From assembly GCA_947475415.1 (NCBI GenBank), contig CANJLH010000024.1, positions 1 through 49,557 of the forward strand: 49,557 nucleotides of DNA, written 5' to 3'. The translations under genes were made by a program, and so were the position numbers. The notes under the pieces are model-generated. The model was not told the origin of the DNA and ran no database searches. It saw nothing but the letters and a program-made list of their open reading frames with translations. This document shows positions 45,401-49,557 of this stretch, one piece after another. Source of the stretch: Caulobacteraceae bacterium. GTDB lineage: Bacteria > Pseudomonadota > Alphaproteobacteria > Caulobacterales > Caulobacteraceae. Each line of letters starts with the position of its first letter. Position 1 is the stretch's first letter.

Positions 45401-45688
45401 ATCGAGGCCGCGGCCCTGCGCCTGCGGCCGATCATCATGACTTCGATATCGGCTGCGGCCGGCGCTTTGCCATTGATCTTCTGGGGCGGGGCGGGCGGCG
45501 AAAGCCGCAAGACGATCGGCGTGGTGATCTTCTTCGGAGCGATCTTCACCACAATGATCACACTGTTCGTGGTGCCGGTGTTCTACAACCTGCTGGCCCG
45601 CTTCGCGAAATCGCCACAGGCGGCGGCGCGAAGCATCGAGGCGTTCGAGGCCGAGGAACAGGTGCGTACGGCAAACGCGGCCGAATAG
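42434..45688 (+). CDS. RND multidrug efflux pump, AcrB/MexB-type inner-membrane transporter
   Basis: A 1084-aa proton-driven transporter with 12 membrane segments and two large periplasmic porter/docking loops. The proton-relay motif GLVVDDAIVVVEN (near 435-447) is intact. It carries an extra low-complexity Ala/Ser/Gly stretch at about residues 248-290 (GAAPAATSAAVGGASAGAG and so on) within the periplasmic domain before NYITRLGDV. This is not seen in standard members and accounts for the greater length. Start ATG 42434 overlaps the adaptor stop by 4 bases. Substrate is unknown. Confidence 0.94.
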   Translation: MMLSDLSVRRPVFAAVAAIILCVVGLVSFATLSVRELPSVDPPVVSIFTAYRGASAEVVEERITQVIERQIAGIQGVDRVNSASRDGSSRIQVTFNLNRPLEDAANDVRDAVSRVVSALPEQADAPQVAKATADNFPIMFLAFSSPTMNRLELSDYAERFLVERFSVVPGVAQAGLQGSQAYAMRIWLDPDAMASRGVTVDDVEAALNSQNLELPAGALETQSKDFTIRVARGYATPADFERLPVPANAGRVAGAAPAATSAAVGGASAGAGAAQGANRSVASSASSSNYITRLGDVARIEEGPDEHRRTFRINQRNEIGIRIQRQSQANDLEISQGVRAAIAEIRPTLPKGAKLDITVDFTEFTGKAIHEVWITMAISLAMVALVNFLFLGTLRAALIPTVVAPICILSTFIVLAAFGFSINLLTLLALVLAIGLVVDDAIVVVENIQRRIDEGEPPVVAAMRGARQVFFAVAATTVVLITVFAPLMFMPGFIGKLFVELAVAVTAAIAFSALLALSLSPMLASKLLRPASGAGVVARTVDRAVHALRRSYQASLEALLGRRSASVGAGLLVAGLAVCALGLFAVLPKELTPAEDRGRMFLNTSGPEGAGYDYMFPALQRVEQILEPHRQKGEIQAYMLGLPGFGNNAYNNGFGNISLPDREHRPKGLTTQKLAAVLSRELSAVTAVRAIAVPASGLQSGGPGSNSSSVDLILMGDDYPQIARQIAPLLRAAEANPHLFRARLNYEPTSPRILVHIDREKSASLGVPAQSVGRALETMFGSRRVTTYIKGGQEYDVLLQTERARRQTEEDLARLYVRASSGAMVPLSALVTTEVRGDTPDRARIDRLRAITLSAQLTPGYTMGDAISFFKDELARQPPGLIIKWGGAAKDFQEATGLVGVVFGMALLLVFLVLAAQFESWIHPAVIMLTVPVAALGGLFGLLIAGSSINTYSQIGLIILIGIAAKNGILIVEFANQLRDQGRGIREAVIEAAALRLRPIIMTSISAAAGALPLIFWGGAGGESRKTIGVVIFFGAIFTTMITLFVVPVFYNLLARFAKSPQAAARSIEAFEAEEQVRTANAAE

Positions 45689-45703
45689 AGCCTCAAGGAA
45701 GAA

Positions 45704-45761
45704 AGCGCCTTCCCCCGGTGCGGACGGGAGAAGGCGCTCGAGAGATCGTCCGAGCGCTTTT
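45704..45761 (+). terminator. Terminator region of the efflux operon, two overlapping hairpins
   Basis: A 14-bp stem (45704-45717 with 45725-45738, one mismatch, 7-base loop) is followed by a second stem, GCGCTCG at 45734-45740 with CGAGCGC at 45751-45757, with TTTT right after it. The two share bases 45734-45738 and cannot both form. The second looks like a classic intrinsic terminator. Confidence 0.7.
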
Positions 45762-45897
45762 CATGCGGCGCGGGTGTGACGCCATGGCCGCGCGATCGGA
45801 CGATGTTCGCCGGGAGCGGATGGGGGGATGAGCCGCCGGCGCAAGAAAAATACTGCGCCGGCCGACAAAACCCGTCAAGGTTGATTATATCGTAAAT

Positions 45898-45914
45898 AAC
45901 TCGATAACCGAGTT
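45898..45914 (-). terminator. Possible weak terminator of the cytochrome c gene
   Basis: AACTCG and CGAGTT pair around a 5-base loop, and the end of the stem touches the cytochrome c stop codon. On the minus strand it is followed by an AT-rich sequence but no clean T-run. Weak evidence. Confidence 0.35.
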
Positions 45915-46423
45915 TATTTCGCCGGTGGCGTGTATCCAGATTCTAACGCAAGATATGCGACAACATCCACGCGGTCCTTAGCATCGTCAAATCCAGGGAA
46001 CGTCATCTTGGTGCCGGGTAAGTATTGTGCGGGCTTGGCCAGCCAGGCATCCAGATGGGCCAGGTCCCAGGCGAAGCCGGCGTTTTTCAGCGCATCGGAA
46101 TAGTTGAATTCGGCGGCCGAACCGGCCTTGCGCGCGAAAATTCCATATAGGTTGGGGCCGGTGAGTTTCGCCCCGCCCTGATTGACGGTGTGGCAGGAAC
46201 GGCAAATTCCGAACTTCGCCTCACCCGCCGCCAGGTCGGCGGTGTTGTAGGGGGCGGGCAGGGCGGCGAGGGCCTTGGCGCGTTCCGCGTCATCGGCCGC
46301 CGCGTCAGCCGGAGCGGACTTCGCATCAACTGCGGCGACGGCGTCCTGCGGTGGTTTGGACTGGCCGCAGCCGGAAATCAGGACTGTGAGGCTGAGGCCC
46401 GCGGCCACACCGAATACGCGCAT
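45914..46423 (-). CDS. Lipoprotein c-type cytochrome (class I)
   Basis: A 169-aa protein with a lipobox (VLISGC, lipidated Cys19), a 50-residue Ala/Asp-rich linker and a class I cytochrome c domain: CRSCH heme attachment at 74-78, GPNLYG, and distal Met140 (GTKM). It is likely anchored to a membrane in the periplasm as an electron carrier. The anchor and domain resemble the mitochondrial-type cytochromes of alphaproteobacteria (c552/CycM group). The partner is unknown. Confidence 0.92.
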   Translation of the reverse strand: MRVFGVAAGLSLTVLISGCGQSKPPQDAVAAVDAKSAPADAAADDAERAKALAALPAPYNTADLAAGEAKFGICRSCHTVNQGGAKLTGPNLYGIFARKAGSAAEFNYSDALKNAGFAWDLAHLDAWLAKPAQYLPGTKMTFPGFDDAKDRVDVVAYLALESGYTPPAK

Positions 46424-46481
46424 TAAGTCACTCCCTGGACGACAACCGCCAAGCTAGCGCAAGGTCGCGCGGATTCAACCA

Positions 46482-46955
46482 TCACTTCCGCCCCCGCATC
46501 GCGCGCACCACCATTGTATCCAGCGCCTGCAGGAACTGTGAGCGGTCCGCGCGGCTGAACGGCCTGGGTCCGCCAGTGGTTTCGCCCGTGGCGCGCAGAT
46601 GTTCCATGATCGAACGCTGCGCCAGGGCCGCGCCGATGGAATCTTGCGTGAACGACCGCCCGTTGGGCGCCACCGCCTGGGCGCCAGTACGCAGCACACG
46701 GTCCGCCAGCGGGATATCGTTGGTGACCACGATATCCCCCGATACGGCCCGTTCGGCGATCCAGTCGTCGGCGACATCCGGTCCCGCGTCGACGATCACC
46801 CGCTCAATCAGGCGGGAGGCGGGGACCATCATGAAGCTGTTGGCCACCACCCAGGTCTTCAGACCATAGCGGGCGGCGACCTTGTAGACCTCTTCCTTCA
46901 CCGGACAGGCGTCGGCGTCGACGAAGATCTCGATCGGCCTGGCGGGTTCAGACAT
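46482..46955 (-). CDS. YaiI/YqxD (DUF188) family protein
   Basis: A 157-aa protein of the YaiI/YqxD (DUF188, PIN-like) family. The typical start IFVDADACPVKEEV, the middle IVDAGPDVADDWIAE, and GDIVVTNDIPLADRVL are present; the acidic residues could bind metal as in PIN nucleases. No function is established. ATG 46955 is chosen over a longer frame whose N-terminal 30 residues lack homology. It is 26 bp after the aldehyde dehydrogenase stop on the same strand. Confidence 0.9.
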   Translation of the reverse strand: MSEPARPIEIFVDADACPVKEEVYKVAARYGLKTWVVANSFMMVPASRLIERVIVDAGPDVADDWIAERAVSGDIVVTNDIPLADRVLRTGAQAVAPNGRSFTQDSIGAALAQRSIMEHLRATGETTGGPRPFSRADRSQFLQALDTMVVRAMRGRK

Positions 46956-46981
46956 GCTGCGCCCGCCAGGCCGAGTGTGGA

Positions 46982-48460
46982 TCAGAGCTGGCGATAGGTG
47001 ATGTTCTTCAGCTCGGTGTAGGCGTTCAGGCCCTCGTCGCCCCATTCGCGGCCGATGCCGGAGCGCTTGTAGCCGCCGAACGGACCCATGTACGGCGAGC
47101 CGGCCGCTGACCCGCCGCCGTTGATATTGACCTGTCCGGTGCGGATGGCGGAGGCCATGTCATAGGCCGCGCCCAGGTCCGCCGACCAGATCGCCCCGCC
47201 CAGGCCGTAGGCGGAGTCATTGGCCATATCCACGGCCTCGGCGTCGGTGTCGAAGCCGATCACCACCCCGATCGGGCCGAACACTTCTTCCTGGGCGATG
47301 GTGGACTTGTTGTCGACGTTGTCGAACAGGGTCGGCTCATAGAAGAATCCCTTGTCGAAGCCCGCCGGCCGCTTGCCGCCGGTGACCAGGGTGGCGCCGG
47401 ACTTCAGACCCTCGGAGACGTAGTGCTCGGTGCGCGCGCGTTGCGCCTCGCGGATCAGCGGGCCGAGGGTGACCGAAGGGTCTGCCGGGTTGCCAATCTT
47501 CATCGCCCGATGCGCGTCGGCCATGGCCGCCACATAGGCCTTGCGGATCGAGTTGTGCACAAGATGCCGGGTGGTGAGCACGCAGCCCTGGCCGCAGTGG
47601 GTGAGGTAGCCCATGCCGGCGGCCACCGCCTGGTTCAGATCGGCATCGCCGCGGATGATCAGGGCCGACTTGCCACCCAGTTCGAAGTGCAGGCGCTTCA
47701 GCGACGGCGCCGCCTGGGCCGCGATCGCTGAGGCCACCACATCGGAGCCGGTGAAGGTGATCAGGTCGATGCGCGGGTCGGTGGTCATCATCTCGCCGAC
47801 CTCCTTGCCGCCGGTGACGATGTTGATGACCCCCTTGGGGAAGCCCAGCTCCATGGCCACCTCGGCGATGATCAGGGCTGAGAACGGCGTGAACGGAGAA
47901 GGTTTCAGCACCACGGTGTTGCCGGTGATCAGGGCCGGGAACAGCTTCACGATGTTGAGGAAGTAGGGGAAGTTATAGGGGGTGATTGCGGCGATCACGC
48001 CCACCGGTTCGCGCACGATCATGCCGCCCACCAGCTTCGAGCCGCCGGGACCGGGGTTGGTGCCGGAGGGCAGGGGGGTGTCGCGGAACCGCGAGCCGCG
48101 CTCGATTGCGTCCCCGGAGAGGAACATGGGGAAGTCGAACTGCACCGGCACCACCGAGGCCACCGAACCGGCCTCTTCGATGGTCAGGCGCACGATGTCA
48201 TTGCGCCGCGCCATCAGGGCGGCGTGCAGTTCGCGCAGCTTCACCGCCCGTTCGGCCGGCGACATGCGCGGCCAGGGACCCCGGTCGAAGGCTTCGCGCG
48301 CCGCGGCGATGGCGTCGGACACCTCGGTCTTGCCGCCGACTGGCGCCAGGCCGATCACGTCCTCGGTGGCCGGGTTGATCACCGGCTCCGGGGCGCCGGA
48401 GGCCTTGACCCATTCGCCGCCCACATAGACGGAGTTGGTGATCTTCAGGGGCAGGTTCAT
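46982..48460 (-). CDS. NAD(P)-dependent aldehyde dehydrogenase
   Basis: A 492-aa enzyme that oxidises aldehydes to acids. Catalytic Cys in GQGCVLTTRH, the Glu of FELGGKSAL and the Rossmann ITFTGSDVVASAIA are all present, and the full length is normal. ATG 48460 has a strong GGAGGAA 6 bases upstream. It is divergent from a P450 gene at 48629, which could supply aldehyde precursors in a linked pathway (inference). Confidence 0.93.
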   Translation of the reverse strand: MNLPLKITNSVYVGGEWVKASGAPEPVINPATEDVIGLAPVGGKTEVSDAIAAAREAFDRGPWPRMSPAERAVKLRELHAALMARRNDIVRLTIEEAGSVASVVPVQFDFPMFLSGDAIERGSRFRDTPLPSGTNPGPGGSKLVGGMIVREPVGVIAAITPYNFPYFLNIVKLFPALITGNTVVLKPSPFTPFSALIIAEVAMELGFPKGVINIVTGGKEVGEMMTTDPRIDLITFTGSDVVASAIAAQAAPSLKRLHFELGGKSALIIRGDADLNQAVAAGMGYLTHCGQGCVLTTRHLVHNSIRKAYVAAMADAHRAMKIGNPADPSVTLGPLIREAQRARTEHYVSEGLKSGATLVTGGKRPAGFDKGFFYEPTLFDNVDNKSTIAQEEVFGPIGVVIGFDTDAEAVDMANDSAYGLGGAIWSADLGAAYDMASAIRTGQVNINGGGSAAGSPYMGPFGGYKRSGIGREWGDEGLNAYTELKNITYRQL

Positions 48461-48628
48461 GGGGTGTTTCCTCCGCAAGGTTTGTCGGGCCCGGAGCCTC
48501 GCCCCGCGGCGCGCCGCACTTAACCCCCTGGAAGGGTGTTTTCCAAGACCCGAACTTCAAACCATAGGCGCCGATCGCCTCCTCGTGTCATTCTGTCGCC
48601 GGTTTCGTTTTCCGGAGAGGTCATTCTC

Positions 48629-49557
48629 GTGCCCACCCCCAGATATCCCGAGCGGGTTCCGCCCGGCGTTCCCCTCGCCATGGTCTACGACTTCAACAAG
48701 GACACCGACCCCGATTTCGTGCGCGATCCCTGGGCCGTGCTCGACAAGGTCCGCCGCGAGGCGCCGCCGCTGTTCTTCTCCACCGACCACCCCGATACCG
48801 ACAAGGGCGCCTGGTACGTGGGCAATGAAGCCATTATGCGCGAAATGCTGCAGAACCCGGCGGTGTTCACCACCTCCGAGGGAGTCTCGGTGGGACTGGC
48901 GCCCTGGCCGCGCAAGATCATTCCGCTCGAGGTCGATCCGCCGGATCACCTGAAGTTCCGCGCGATCCTGGGCCCGATCTTTTCGCCGCGCACCATCGAC
49001 AAATGGGACGCGCGCGTCCGTGAGGTCACCGGCGCGCTGATCGACCAGGTGAAGGCGACCGGCGGATGCGATTTTCTGCACGCCGTGGCCAAGCCGTTGC
49101 CTTCGACCATCCTGGTGGAGCTGATGGGCCTGCCCCTGGACCGCCGGGAGGAGTTCGTGGCCTGGGTGGAGGAGATGTTCCACGGCGACGCCCCCGAGAG
49201 CCGCCGCGCCGCCGGCGTGCGCAGCATGGAGTATCTGAAGACCGTCATCGCCGAGCGTTATCAAAACCCCGGCGACGACGCGGTCTCCATCGTCTGCCGC
49301 GCCCAGGTGGACGGGGCGCCCATCGCGCTCGAACACGTGGAAGACATCGTCATGTTCATCTTCCAGGCGGGTCTCGACACGGTCACCGCGGGTCTCGGTC
49401 ACGTGTTCCACTATCTGGCGACCCATCCGGACAAGCAGCGCGAGCTGATCGCCGATCCGTCGCTGATCCCCAATGCGGTGGAGGAGATTCTGCGCGCCTT
49501 CCCGTGGATCGGCCTCACCCGCAAGGTGCGCCAGCCCATCGAGTTCCACGGCGCCTC
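48629..49557 (+). CDS. Cytochrome P450, N-terminal part (third P450)
   Basis: The reading frame opens at GTG 48629 with GGAGAGG 9 bases before it and runs off the window end. At least 309 residues are seen. Visible features are VDPPDHLKFRAILGPIFSPR (C-helix region), the I-helix AGLDTVTAG and the K-helix EEILR. The heme-binding cysteine loop lies beyond the window. It is not a close copy of the two CYP153-like genes. Divergent from the aldehyde dehydrogenase. Confidence 0.88.
   Translation, partial: MPTPRYPERVPPGVPLAMVYDFNKDTDPDFVRDPWAVLDKVRREAPPLFFSTDHPDTDKGAWYVGNEAIMREMLQNPAVFTTSEGVSVGLAPWPRKIIPLEVDPPDHLKFRAILGPIFSPRTIDKWDARVREVTGALIDQVKATGGCDFLHAVAKPLPSTILVELMGLPLDRREEFVAWVEEMFHGDAPESRRAAGVRSMEYLKTVIAERYQNPGDDAVSIVCRAQVDGAPIALEHVEDIVMFIFQAGLDTVTAGLGHVFHYLATHPDKQRELIADPSLIPNAVEEILRAFPWIGLTRKVRQPIEFHGA

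Noticed and set aside
1..49557. Insertion sequences, phage genes, tRNA or rRNA genes
   Set aside because: No transposase, integrase or structural phage motif was recognised and no cloverleaf or rRNA stretch was found by eye; a tool-based search could still find a missed tRNA.

Overview
The window is a high-GC, gene-dense chromosomal segment from an alphaproteobacterium. A Caulobacterales genome, perhaps Phenylobacterium or Caulobacter, fits best. This is inferred from the combination of two DUF2336 proteins, CYP153-type P450s, a TonB, an OprO/OprP-type porin in a sulfate operon, and the overall base composition; there is no rRNA or marker gene to confirm it. No tRNA, rRNA, CRISPR array or transposase gene was seen. 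Both ends are cut inside genes (gltB on the left, a cytochrome P450 on the right).

Layout. 1-3.3 kb: end of gltB and gltD (glutamate synthase). 3.4-5.1 kb: Pit phosphate permease with its DUF47 partner. 5.5-7.3 kb: galE and a crotonase-fold protein without the usual catalytic glutamates. 7.4-8.0 kb: a small TPR protein. 8.0-13.4 kb: a five-gene sulfate uptake unit transcribed leftward (outer-membrane porin, Tat-exported binding protein, CysT, CysW, CysA). 13.5-15.4 kb: pabB behind a carboxymuconolactone-decarboxylase-like gene. 15.6-19.9 kb: LpxH-like phosphoesterase, two acyl-CoA dehydrogenase subunits, aldo/keto reductase.

20.0-21.4 kb is the stand-out region. A lone Mrr-type restriction endonuclease gene, with its own promoter and terminator, is bounded by two 74-base palindromic elements. 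They are about 84% identical to each other over their whole length, including the loop, but lie in opposite orientations. A compensatory base change in the stem suggests the folded form matters. The unit looks like a self-contained defence cassette carried by an undescribed structured inverted-repeat element.

21.4-24.7 kb: small NAD(P)-binding and membrane proteins and a run of poorly characterised genes (334-aa protein, MmcQ/YjbR protein, 178-aa protein). 24.7-27.3 kb: two tandem CYP153-like P450s. 27.5-32.1 kb: M13 lipoprotein peptidase, SpoU-type RNA methyltransferase, TonB, lytic transglycosylase-like protein. 32.1-38.9 kb: a signalling-rich block (hybrid histidine kinase, free-standing Hpt protein, two DUF2336 proteins) with an alpha/beta hydrolase and NAD kinase. 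39.1-41.0 kb: class II aldolase-like protein and cyclopropane fatty acid synthase. 41.3-45.7 kb: RND efflux adaptor and pump. 45.9-49.6 kb: lipoprotein cytochrome c, DUF188 protein, aldehyde dehydrogenase and a third P450.

The P450s, acyl-CoA dehydrogenases, crotonase-fold protein, aldo/keto reductase and aldehyde dehydrogenase give the segment a hydrocarbon or lipid catabolism flavour. A second dispersed repeat of about 90 bp occurs twice (3281-3375 and 18637-18730). Several convergent gene pairs overlap at their 3' ends, up to 73 bp.
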